A stretch of DNA of 64,000 nt, from positions 124,001 to 188,000 of the forward strand of contig JAQOOI010000058.1 of the NCBI GenBank assembly GCA_028554645.1, read 5' to 3'. Each line of letters opens with the position of its first letter. The stretch's first letter is position 1. Below the pieces are notes generated by a model. The model saw nothing but the letters and a program-made list of their open reading frames with translations, was not told the origin of the DNA and ran no database searches. A program made the translations under genes and the position numbers. Shown piece after piece: positions 47,166-57,391 of the stretch. This stretch comes from Omphalotus guepiniiformis (Eukaryota; Basidiomycota; Agaricomycetes; Agaricales; Omphalotaceae).

Positions 47166-49788
47166 ATGGCACTCGTAGCGACCCGACCATCCTTGCGAGA
47201 GCGTATTCAAAGCGTCTCGCTCATTTTCGCGTATGTCCTTCACGTTCATTGGTGTACAAGCCAGTTTCATTGAACGATACGATTAGTTGTGGAACAGCCT
47301 TATTTTCAGATGGTAATTTCTTTATCTCGTTGAGTACTGTAGGGTGAAAACTCACGATACCTAAGGCTTTGCGAACGGCGTTATGAGTGATGGTAAGTAT
47401 TCTGTTCATCTGCGTTAGACATGCACTCACCTATTCCGTTTATAGTCAATATCCGTCAGTTGCACTTGGTTTTTTGCTTCCGTTTTGCATCCATTGATAC
47501 CTGATTCACAGTACTGAAACGAATTTATGGAGACGAAGTGACCAAACATAACTACACTACTGTAGTAAGTAGCGTGGTCTTTGCTGGAACTGTAGTTGGA
47601 ATGCTTATCTTCGGTAAGTGCTGTTGTAAAATGAAATATACCATAGCAATTGACATTCTCCAGGCTACCTTTCCGATAAAATTGGTCGTAAATTCGGGAT
47701 GATGCTTGCCACCGGAATCGTTGCCTTCTTCTCTCTTCTTTCCGCTGCATCCGAAGGAGCCCATCACAGTGTTGGCGGAACCCTTGCTATGCTGAGCGCC
47801 TGCCGGTACTATGTCTCATCCTGGCTTTCGAAGGACTTGTGCTGAAAGCAAATCTCGCGTAGTTTCCTGCTCGGTATCGGTGTTGGAGCCGAGTATCCTT
47901 GTGGCTCCGTCTCCGCCTCTGAACAGACAGAACAAGCAAACATCAGCAAAATGGCGCAGCATCGATGGTTTGCTCTTGCCACCAGTAAGCTCTACATTTC
48001 TTCAACCACAATTACATTGATAACTAAGATCATTCCTATCAAAAGACACTATGATAGATTTTGGTTTCGTTGCATCGACCTTCGTCCCGCTTGTTCTTTA
48101 CTGGATTTTTGGACCTAACCATCTACGAGCAGTATGGCGTTTGTCCGTCGGTCTAGGTGCTATACCTGCTTGCCTCGTGTTCTTGTGGCGGCTTGGTATG
48201 CAGGAGCCTGAGAGATATAAGAAGGACTCGATGAAGAACGTCAAGATTCCGTATATGCTAGTTATCCGTCGATACTGGAAGTCACTGGCTGCGATCTCGT
48301 TCACTTGGTTCCTATACGACTTCATCACGTATGTCCTTATTGACCTTGTAATGTGCGCGTTTCTAATCATTCCTTTCTCGCAGGTATCCTGTAAGCTGCT
48401 TCAGATGAGAATACCTTGTCCACCTAATGATCATAATTTTCTAGTTCGGCATCTACTCCTCAACAGTCGTGGACAAGTTCGTCGTTCTCATTACATGGTA
48501 GTCTGTGTCTGACTATGCGTCCCATAGCGTTACCGGAAACTCTACTTCTCTCACTGTTGTTTTCGGATGGAATGTCGTTATCAAGTAAGCCTTCACTCGC
48601 TCTACGAGACTTCTCGCGGCTAATCTCTTTTCTCCTTTAGCTTGTTCTACATGCCAGGTCTGTAAAAGCACACATACCAATATTCCTCTCCTCCTTTCTG
48701 ACTCTTCCATCAGGTACAATCGGTGGTGCTTTCCTCGTCGACTACCTCGGTCCCAAATACACAATGGTAACGAAACTCTTCACTTTCTGCAACAATTCCC
48801 CTCCGAAACAATGACGTTTCTCTCTTTAGATACTCGGCTTGATGTCACAAGCCGTCATCGGATTTATCATGAGCGGGCTATACGAAAAGTAAGCCCATTC
48901 TCAAGAGAGGTCAGCGCATATAGTCAACTAAATAATACCCATCTATCCCCAAGGCTCACCGCACATATTGCTGCTTTCGCCGTAAGTCACCCTCTCCAGC
49001 GGCGAGATCCGTTCGCACGACTGTGCCCTAGTATTGACTAAGTCGTCTGACAATAGGTTGTATACGGTATCTTCCTTAGTCTCGGTGAAGTTGGTGCGTG
49101 GTAGTTTCGTACATTGCCCATTCATTCATAACCTATGCTAAACTCACGACAACTCGCGCCATCTTTTAGGTCCCGGAAACTGTCTCGGCCTCTTGGCCAG
49201 TAAAACAAGTCCAACTGCCATCAGAGGTCAATTCTATGGAATCGCCGCAGCCATTGGTAAAATCGGCGCTTTCGTTGGTACTTGGGGTAAGCCTTGATTT
49301 TATCCCCTGTCAAACGCATGCAATTGCTCATACGTGATTTCTATAGTATTCCCGCCTATAATCGAGGGTAAGATAGACCACCCGAGCCCCCTACGTCCAT
49401 ATAACGAACGACTGATATCCAAACGTGCTGTTCTCACATAGCTTTCGGTGGGCCTACATCGACCCGTGGAAACACTGGGCCTTTCTGGATCGGCAGTGCC
49501 CTCGCTGTCCTCAGTGCCATCGTCACCCTCGTTTTCATCCGACCTCTAAGCCACGATGGAATGGCCGCTGAAGACGCTAAGGTGCGTTACAAATATCCCC
49601 CCCCCCCCTCTTCTTTGATCCTTATTCACTGATTTACATCCCCCATCTTCGTTCTATTGTATATGCAGTTCCGCGAATACCTCGACGCGCACGGGTTCGA
49701 CACTAGCCAGATGGGTTTCGGAAGCGCTACTACCACTGTCGTCGACGATGCATCTTCATCGCACGAGAAGGAGAAAGAGGTTGTCTGA
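47166..49788 (+). CDS. GIT1-type major facilitator (glycerophosphodiester/phosphate-like permease)
   Basis: A plasma-membrane MFS symporter related to yeast Git1 (glycerophosphoinositol permease) and phosphate:H+ symporters. I place the start at ATG 47166 because splicing GTATGT (47231) to TTAG gives [20 protein letters not shown] then [19 protein letters not shown], the family N-terminus. Next are [28 protein letters not shown] (the MFS loop 2-3 motif), [52 protein letters not shown], and [20 protein letters not shown]. The tail is Ser/Glu/Lys-rich. There are about 17 exons, one of only 7 bases (48384-48390). All phases agree, so it is intact. The substrate class is inferred. A C12 run (49597-49608) sits in the last intron. 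Confidence 0.88.
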
Positions 49789-49880
49789 GTAGGGTGAAAG
49801 TGATCTTCTTCCACCCAATACAGTTCCTTTGTTGGTGTACCTAATGACTTGGATTCAATGATTTCATGAGCTTACAGATG

Positions 49881-49940
49881 CTAAGCGATGGGTTTGTGTG
49901 CTATGACTTGCTACGCGATGGGCTTGTGTGTTGTGATTTG
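49881..49940. repeat. 30-base tandem duplication in the transporter 3' UTR
   Basis: Units 49881-49910 and 49911-49940 match at 25 of 30 positions (core GCGATGGG-TTGTGTG). Four of the five differences are transitions. It starts 93 bases after the stop codon of the GIT1-type gene. Confidence 0.7.
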
Positions 49941-50225
49941 CTATTGTAACGGGATAGTGTATATTTGTATGAATTCGGATAGCATATTTTTGCTGAATTT
50001 CAATAATATTCATACGAAGAATATTCATACTGGTTTATGTATTGGACGACGGGGCAATTATTTTTAAGACACATTTCAACGACGCATTGATCAGATTTGT
50101 CCTGAGTTTAACTACATCGCCGTCACTTCATACGTTACATAGTAAAACATGAGTATTATCGAATTGTACGATTACAACGGACACAAGAAAAAAGAGTTTT
50201 GTTCATTATAAACAGCGCCTGCCAA

Positions 50226-51346
50226 TCATTTACGCGAGAAAATACGCGGCCAGAAAACTGGAACGTTCCTGCGATGTATTTAAGCCTCGCAAAAACAGCA
50301 TAATGATCAAACTCACCTTTTATACTCCTGCCACTTAGGATCGTTCCCAAACTTCTTATCACCCGCTTGCTCAAGTGGCGGCACACCAGAGAGTCTTGTG
50401 ACCAAAAAGTATGTGAACAGCGGACTGGCTGCAGCTAACGCAACAGATCCGGTAGGGAAATAAGGCGTCTGTAACGCGGCTGTCGAGAGACTCCAAATCC
50501 CAGTCCATATACCGACTTCTCCAACATAACTGTGGAAAGTGTCAAAACGAAAGCAGGAAGATGAAGAAGTAATATCAACTTGGGATGCCTGCTGAAACCC
50601 CACAGACCGGAGGTAATGAATTTTTCATCATGTTCCTTTGCATCTTTCTCGCGCCTCCACTTCGACTTTTGTCGATCTGCGATTACTTCAAACAATAATG
50701 AACCAGCAAATAGACCAAATGCTCCGTAATCTCGGAGTCCGAGTGGTGGGTGGGCGCTGGCTGGGAGAGAGTTGGCCAGATATACAGGAAGACCGACGAG
50801 AAAGACCCATGTTGCTGAGAAGGGAAAAGGGAATGAGGGACATTAAATTTGAGGATATGATAATAAGTACCTTGTGCCATCCAGAAAAAGGTGAATGTTC
50901 CAGGTTTATGCTTGACCTCATCAAACCTGGAGTCGCCGCCTGCTTTCATCGCCCTCTACACAATGTCATACTTGCAGCAATTGACTTGAGGAACAACATA
51001 CCTGAACTAAGTGAGATCCAAGCCTGGTGATCCAGATACCAAGTGCAGCAGACAACAACAGTTGCCTAGGTGCAAATGATGAAAGCGGTGGGAAAGGCAG
51101 CGGCTTCCTGGCCATGAAACTTGCTCTCAAGTGTGGGTAATACAGCGATACAAATGTTGTTGAGAGAAACCCAACAGCGCCTCCAAAATCGTAGAACTTT
51201 TCATTTTGCAAGGGCACAAAAACCAACGCGAAAGCTGTAAGAAACAAATTCAATCTCAAGATCGCAACGAGAAAGTTGAAATTACCAGCTTGAACCGCGT
51301 AAGATGTGGCCAACGAGGGGACTAGCTTTGAGAACACTGTGGGCAT
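50226..51346 (-). CDS. DUF1295 membrane protein (steroid 5-alpha-reductase-like fold)
   Basis: A polytopic ER-type membrane protein of the DUF1295 family, related to steroid 5-alpha-reductases and isoprenylcysteine methyltransferases. I start at MPTVFSKLVPSLATSYAVQ (51346). A 51-base frame-neutral intron then joins to AFALVFVPLQNEKFYDFGGA. Following blocks are RQLLLSAALGIWITRLGSHL, GLRDYGAFGLFAGSLLFEVI and ADRQKSKWR. The diagnostic C-terminal block FITSGLWGFSRHPNYVGEVG, the cofactor-binding signature of the superfamily, follows. The last exon adds RNVPVFWPRIFSRK; a C-terminal basic ER-retrieval-like ending is visible. An upstream in-frame ATG at 51427 is possible. The reaction is not established for fungal members. 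Confidence 0.87.
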
Positions 51347-51445
51347 TGTGTAGTATATAAGCTGGTAAAGAAATAAAGGCTCACTTATATGCATCCCAGC
51401 CTCACTGATAGTTTCAGATCCAACCACGCCGACTTGCTACATGGA

Positions 51446-51453
51446 TGACGTCA
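51446..51453. promoter_or_regulatory. CRE/ATF-like palindrome TGACGTCA
   Basis: A second perfect TGACGTCA, 100 bases upstream of the DUF1295 start, the same distance as at the Sfk1-like gene. This is a motif-based call. Confidence 0.35.
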
Positions 51454-51467
51454 ACGATGTGAACTTC

Positions 51468-51484
51468 CACGTGACTGACGCGTC
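51468..51484. promoter_or_regulatory. Composite CACGTG + ACGCGT element, inverted copy of the CDC6 element
   Basis: CACGTGACTGACGCGTC is the exact reverse complement of the 17 bases at 11656-11672. It lies 122 bases upstream of the DUF1295 start and about 490 bases upstream of the divergent SANT/AT-hook gene, so it could serve either. Confidence 0.55.
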
Positions 51485-51973
51485 CCGATCTTGAGCTGGC
51501 CGATCCCGGAGCCGGACCAGTGTCACATACGTCACAATGTGACAAAAGGGCGGAGACTGTCGGGGGATGAAAAAACGTAGGAATTGTTGACTGAATCTTA
51601 TCCTTTGCTCATCATCGCCGGCGGTGAGCTCGCTTTATTCTGCTTGCGTGCACGACTGACACAAAATACAGAGGGCTAATTTTCCTTTGAAACGGTCGCA
51701 GGGGAAGTTTGAAAGAAGAACTCTGTAGGTGTAGTTGTTTCTATTTTGTTTTATGTTGATATACACGTATGTTTATACCCCCGTCATTTTATCGGCGTAC
51801 AGGGAACGTCACGGCTCGCCGGATTTGCGTCTACTTACTGGCGAAGCTTCACACTTTCTCAAAGTGTGCGCCTCAAATATATCTCGACTTGCAATCATCC
51901 GAGTGTTTTCTGTGAGCTCATCGTTGTGGTCGTCGTCCATCGACATCTCTCGCATTTTATTTCCATTTTTTCT

Positions 51974-53743
51974 ATGGACAATCCTCAATATTACCAACCA
52001 TTGTCCCATGCGTTACACCCTCCGAGAAGTGCCCAGGGCCACTATCCTTCCACCGTGTACAAGCCGACTTCAGATAACAGACCCGAAGACGATGACACCG
52101 ATGACGACGACGAAGGAATGGTAGAGGAACAATTAAACCGGAACGACCAAGCCAGTGACCCGTCTCCCTCTTCACCGCGGCAGAAGGCAGCCAGGTATAT
52201 TCCGTTCCATGCTGGTGTATTTATGTCTAATACCCATGCGGCAGCACGACTGAACCGCCTGTACAGTCTACTTCCCAACCCGTCTCCCCGCTCCAAGAAG
52301 CCGAACCAAAGCGTCGTCCAGGCCGTCCACGCGGTTCTAAAAACAGGCGCACTCGTGCTAGCACCTCAAAAACTCAGCCACCGCAGCCTAGTCATCCCCC
52401 ATTACATCCTTCAGGGCAGGCGACTAATCCCCCTCAACTGCCGGAAGTAAATGCACAAAATCAACAATACTATGAATTTCAATGGCGTGTGTTGAACCTG
52501 TGCGCTGAATTCTATGGCGCAGCCGAAGAACTTGTTGTAAGTCACTTGCTAGTCGATGTTGGCCTTCTTGGTGGTCATAGCCTAAATGCTTTGTAGAAAG
52601 CTACCCCAGCTTTGGTGATAGCGCAATGCTATCAGATGGGTCCTGGTAGCAAAGTTGACCCCATAAGTATGTTGACTGAAGCAAAACGCAATTGCGATAC
52701 GCTCGTACGTTCATCTATTGACACCTATTCACACACCCTGAATTGAATTGAAATTGTAATAGCTTGCGAATCCCTCTCAATTAATATCAAGCCCTCCACC
52801 ACCTTTGTATCCTGTTGTACCCCCCATATACCAGCCACCGTCTGTCGCTCCTATGCCTGCAGCGTCAGGGTCCTCGAGTAAATCCACAACTCCCGCTACC
52901 GTTATCAATCAACCTCAATCCTTCGTAGTATCTATGGGCACGTCTTACCCTGTATATGCTTCTACCCACCAGTATCCCACTACGCCCTATTATCAGTATT
53001 CGTATGCACACCCCGGACCAGCCTTCTACGCTGCACCACCAGTTCAGGCAGCACCTTCGGCCCAACCTACTCAGCCATCAACACAACCGACGGCCACTGT
53101 ACCCTCTTCTGTTTCAGGCGTTGGAAATCAGGGTACCTGGTCTGACGAAGAAACGGAACGTTTGAGAAAACTAGCGGAGGAGTACAAAGGAAGCTCCGGC
53201 GAAATTGACTGGGATCGGGTTGTGACTCAGTGGGGCAATGGTCGCACAAGGTGCGGGTTTATGATTCGAGGTCCAAGATAAGAGTTCTTATTACTTCCCT
53301 TTAGGCACCAGATTCTTATCAAGGCGACACAAATGGGTCTCAAAGAAAGCAGCACCGGCCGTGGTGTCAAGCGACGACGAGAAACGGAGGGCCCGGGTGA
53401 TGCAGGTAGTCCAGCCACACCATCAGCAACTACAGTCGCCGCAGCCACTTCTACATCTTCCCCCTCCTCCACACCCGTCGCATCACCTTCCATCCAAAAT
53501 CAACAGCGCCCGCCGACTACCAAAGGCGCTACGACATCCTCCGTCTCTGTCACTCCCGCGCCGACGACAGCTTCGAACATGCCTTGGCCGATGCCTACTG
53601 TCGCAGCTCCGGATCATCGCTCAACAAGCTATTATCGTCCACGGCCGACAGAAACTTCTTCGAAGCCACCTTCAGGGACGCAGCTAGGCACGAGTCATCA
53701 TTACATGTATCAGCCCAACGGACGTCACGAAAGCTCGAAGTAA
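51974..53743 (+). CDS. Nuclear SANT/Myb-like protein with AT-hook
   Basis: A probable chromatin or DNA-binding protein. ATG 51974 opens MDNPQYYQPLSHALHPP and an acidic run (EDDDTDDDDEG). After the first intron (donor 52195) the frame reads EPKRRPGRPRGSKNRR, a textbook AT-hook. A conserved helical part follows (QWRVLNLCAEFYGAAEELV, IAQCYQMGPGSKVDP), then a Pro/Tyr/Gln-rich linker. The SANT/Myb domain is TWSDEETERLRKLAEEYKG, WDRVVTQWGNGRTRHQILIK; its last intron lies inside recognition helix 3. The tail is Ser/Thr/Pro-rich with a basic RGVKRRR. I know no named orthologue. The function, transcriptional regulator or chromatin-complex subunit, is inferred. Confidence 0.82.
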
Positions 53744-54922
53744 TTTATGTCAACTTTTTGTTTTCGCCCTCTCTTTACGACCCACCCCTTCTCCCTTCCT
53801 GCTCCTCTTTATGTGGTCTCTCTTCCTGGTGCCGGCCGCGTATGTAGTTTAATATTTATCTAAGATAGGTGGGACTGGTTAATACTCTTGTTCTACCTCA
53901 GTTGCGTCTGTGTTGTATGCTTTCGCTTTTCGCTTATGGTCATTTGGTTAGGAGTCTTTATTCTCGAGTCTCGATGCGCAACTTGAGGGGCTGTACTCAT
54001 TACTTGATTATCGCGCAAATATCTATACTACACCCTCTACTTATTGCAGTTTGTTACCTAGTGAAGTTATTTTTCCCCTCTTCCTCTTGTGCTTGTTAAT
54101 TGTATCTTGCTTGTTTGGATGCGTTGACCTATGGGCTATCAAGTAGTTCATCTAGAAATGGTCACTGGTTCGGAGCAGCATAGAAAATCGTGTACTTCAA
54201 GATATCAATACACGAATATCCATTGTACGATACATAAACCGCATACTCAACTTCACGATGAAATTTAGAATCTACAAAAGACGTTGTTAAATAGCCTTGC
54301 TCCAGTAAGGCTTCAGGACATTCATCCCAACGATAAGCACTGAATATTGAATCCCTGAAATGACTGCTGGTAATCAGAAAGCGGCTTCAATTGAGATCGA
54401 GCTCTATCGGACGGTATCGAGTCCGATTGGTATAAGAGCTTTGGTGTTTGATGCATTGAAAGATCCGATGTACACTACAATGTCGATGTAACTTCACATA
54501 TAAGTAAGAGCGTTTGTAAGTGGTGGTTTATGTTGAAGATACGTTCAATCCGGCTGGCCCGACGAAATGACTCGGATATTCATCCTCTCGGAGGGCGCGG
54601 CTACTTACTATATCGAGCCATACATATGGCTGGAAGAATGAGCGTACATTTTTCATCTCAAGCGCGCGCGCCGCCTATGAACACTAGCTTGCATTCACGA
54701 AAGTCACTAGAGCTTCTGCTCAGTGATACCAAAGCCGCATGCACCAACTTTCCTCCTCGACTTCCGGAATAACGACGAAAAATTCATCCCCTCGAATCAC
54801 TTGTTCGAGATCAGTTTATTGCTACAGTTCGTATTACATTGACATTCATCACATACATAACATTACCTAAATACCCTTCTCATATCATAGTTGGTATACA
54901 CCACGACATGTCAGTTCATCAT
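53744..54922. other. intergenic, 1.18 kb, no gene seen
   Basis: The convergent space between the SANT gene and the histidine-rich gene. T/C-rich near 53760-53830, then AT-rich. The frame at 54530-54772 shows no family match. Confidence 0.45.
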
Positions 54923-56245
54923 CTAGTCAAGCTCATCAAGTCTATATTGCACGGTCAGTGAAATATCTTCACAAAATGGGTACAATGAACTTACACTGTC
55001 GCCCACCGACGCCCAATGCTAGGAGTCGACGTAGCAGACGCGTCAGCATCATCTGTCGCACTAGAGACACTATCCGTATCCGAATCGTCTGTGTCACTAC
55101 CCGTAGGAGTAGCCTCCGCGCTACTATCTGTAGAAGTCGCAGTGTCCGACGTCACACCTGTAGGCAAAGAAGCAGGTGCACCGGTTGGTACACCAGTGGG
55201 GGCCGCACCAGGAACAGGATGACCGAACTGGTGACCACCGGGCGCACCAGTCGGATGACCATGCATACCTAGCCTCGTACCCGTCGGGTGAGGGAACTCA
55301 TTATGTGCTCCGCCGGGTTGCTGCTGGCCCTGCGATTGCTCATGATCTTCAGCACGCTGCTGGTGACCGTGAGGGTGAGACTGGCCATGAGATTCCTCAT
55401 GGCCTTCAGATTGCTGGTGACCTGGCGAGTGCTCATGGCCTTCAGGTTGCTGCTGACCTGACGAGTGCTCATGGCCTTCAGGTTGCTGCTGACCTGGCGA
55501 GTGCTCATGGCCTTCAGGTTGCTGATGACCATGCGAGTGCTCATGGCCCTGAGGTCGCTGTTGGCCATGCGAGTGCTCGTGGCTCTTAGGTTGCTGATGG
55601 CCTTGTGAGTGCTGATGACCTTGAGGTCGCTCCTGGTCTTCCTCATGGCCTTCCGCACGCTGGTGGTGGCCATGCGAGTGCTCGTGGCTCTTGGGTCGCT
55701 GATGACCATGCGAGTGCGAGTGTTTGGGTCGCTGATGGCCTTGCGAGTGCTTATGGCCTTCGGCACGCTGGTGGTGACCTTGATGGTGAGAATGATGATG
55801 AGGTTGCTCATGGCCATGAGAATGCTCGTGGCCGTGAGGGTGGAACGCGCCATGATGCTCGTGGCCATGGCCATGAGAGAGCTCTGCGTGAGGGGGAGGG
55901 CCATGAGATTGCTCAAAGCCGTGATGGTGCCCCTCGCCATGTTCATGGCCGTGATGGCCTTGATGGTGATGCTGACCATGCGGTTGCTCGTGTCCTTGAG
56001 GGTGATTCTGAAGCTCGCCATGGGAATGCTCGTGGCCTTGAGGTCGCTGCTGTTCGGGCGAGTGCTCGTCATTGTTGTGACCATGGTGACCATGATGACC
56101 TTTTTTGAGGGGTCTACAAAGATGCATTAGATTCCGCTTCGCAAATGTAGGTGGAAGATACATACGCAGCGTTCGCAAGCGGTGCGGAAACAAGGAAAGC
56201 AGCGACGGTGGCAGCGAGAATCGTACGAGAAGAAACGTTGACCAT
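54923..56245 (-). CDS. Secreted histidine-rich repeat protein, unknown function
   Basis: Exons 56166-56245, 54995-56113 and 54923-54941 sum to 1218 bases, 405 residues. The N-terminus is a clear signal peptide (MVNVSSRTILAATVAAFLVS, then APLANA, cut before APLKKG). The mature part starts with GHHGHHGHNNDEHSPE and is then a long array of 12-residue units such as GHEHSPGQQQPE and GHEHSHGHQQPE. After about residue 270 come Gly/Pro/Thr/Ala and then Ser/Thr/Asp-rich segments, apt for O-mannosylation, ending RRWATVLDELD. The final exon is supported by a canonical GTAAGT donor and CTGAC branch. No GPI signal or cysteine is seen. His/Glu density suggests divalent-metal binding (Zn, Cu, Ni) in the cell wall or medium, an inference only. 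Confidence 0.82.
55320..56090 (-). repeat. Coding tandem repeat, 36-base period, histidine-rich
   Basis: Inside the histidine-rich gene, units of 12 codons (GHEHS-G-QQ-E pattern) repeat with near-perfect period. They are most regular at 55400-55660 and more diverged toward the N-terminus. The repetition keeps long frames open on the opposite strand as well, which are not real genes. Confidence 0.85.
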
Positions 56246-56400
56246 TTTGAATTAATGAAAAGGTAGTGTTAATAGATGAATAGAGTCGTGAAATAGAAAT
56301 GTAGCAAGTGAACTGTAGTGTGATTCCTAGTGTCCGGCACTAGGTGTGTTGAGTGTGAGGGGGAGGCCTGCTGAAGAACATCGACCGTCTACCATGGTGG

Positions 56401-56407
56401 TTTTATA
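56401..56407 (-). promoter_or_regulatory. TATA box of the histidine-rich gene
   Basis: On the minus strand GGGTATAAAACC lies 156-162 bases upstream of the start codon at 56245. It is the clearest TATA box in the window, which fits a strongly induced secreted-protein gene with a leader of roughly 130 bases. Confidence 0.55.
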
Positions 56408-57391
56408 CCCTGCATAACACAGACTTTGGAAGATAATTGATGCGTCGCTGATGCGTCGTCTCGTCGTCAATGAAACAGATACACCACGAAACGCGCATGA
56501 AGCGGATGGTGTGAGCCAAAAATACAACGGTTTGATGTGTTTTGATGCGAAAACTCAGCAAGTATACTGCGCAATGCGTGGTGTCGCAGGTACACAGATT
56601 GCTCCGAGAACATGCGTTCTGGATCTATGTAGTCTCTGGAATATCAATTCCTTCTCCCAGTCCCGTTCAGGTCCGTTATGTTTAGAGCAAGCAATTCAAA
56701 GCCGAGAGTAGTTCACCATCGAAGACGAAGTTGCGATTGAACGCAAGTGACCACTCCAGAGACCTCAAGCTACATCCTAACGAAACAGTATGCGATTTGG
56801 CTCATTCAATTTCAATTTCAATATGTGATAATGATAATAAAGCTCACTGAAGCGCGCTCGAAAGCTTGAATCTGTTGATGCATCGTACTGCCCCAAGTTA
56901 GACTCGGGAACAAATTGTCAGAGACTCCTGAAACAATGCCATCAGCCGATCACAAGAAAGCGGTGAAGAAGGAGGGAGGACCTTACTGTTCATATGTGAT
57001 TAGCGCTTGAGAGCTTGTCAAGTAACACTAGCAGGATTTGGACTATTGCTGCGCGCGCGATGATAGGGAAGTACTGTACATAGCAATGTGCACTGCCATA
57101 ACCTTGGGTCCAGTATTGCGTTGAAGATTGTACTAAATGTATGTAGCTTTATCCAGATTCCAAGCACTGCAGATTTCGTGGTGAAAGACGAGGATATTGA
57201 AGAGTAGAATAAGATGCAATGAAAAAGTGTAAATCGCGCTTGCTGGAGTTCAGGTGCAGAAACGCACGCCACGCGCCTACACTGACAGTATGTAATATTG
57301 AATGTTCTGCTTTGCCATTTCCCAAATTAGGACTGCCGTGTCACCTCGCGACATTCATTGAGGTGCATACAAGTTGAAATATGCCAGGAGA
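56408..57391. other. divergent intergenic region
   Basis: About 1 kb between the histidine-rich gene (leftward) and VPS39 (rightward). No supportable gene. The frame at 56451-56711 has no family match. Confidence 0.45.

Noticed and set aside
55320..56090. Regular repeat array, possible CRISPR-like or satellite sequence
   Set aside because: The period is 36 bases with no unique spacers, the array is in coding frame throughout, and the organism is eukaryotic. It is a coding tandem repeat.
55605..56130. Long open frames on the plus strand opposite the histidine-rich gene (167 and 173 codons)
   Set aside because: They arise because a 36-base repeat keeps all frames open. They lack signal peptides, introns and family matches, while the minus strand gives a clean secreted protein.
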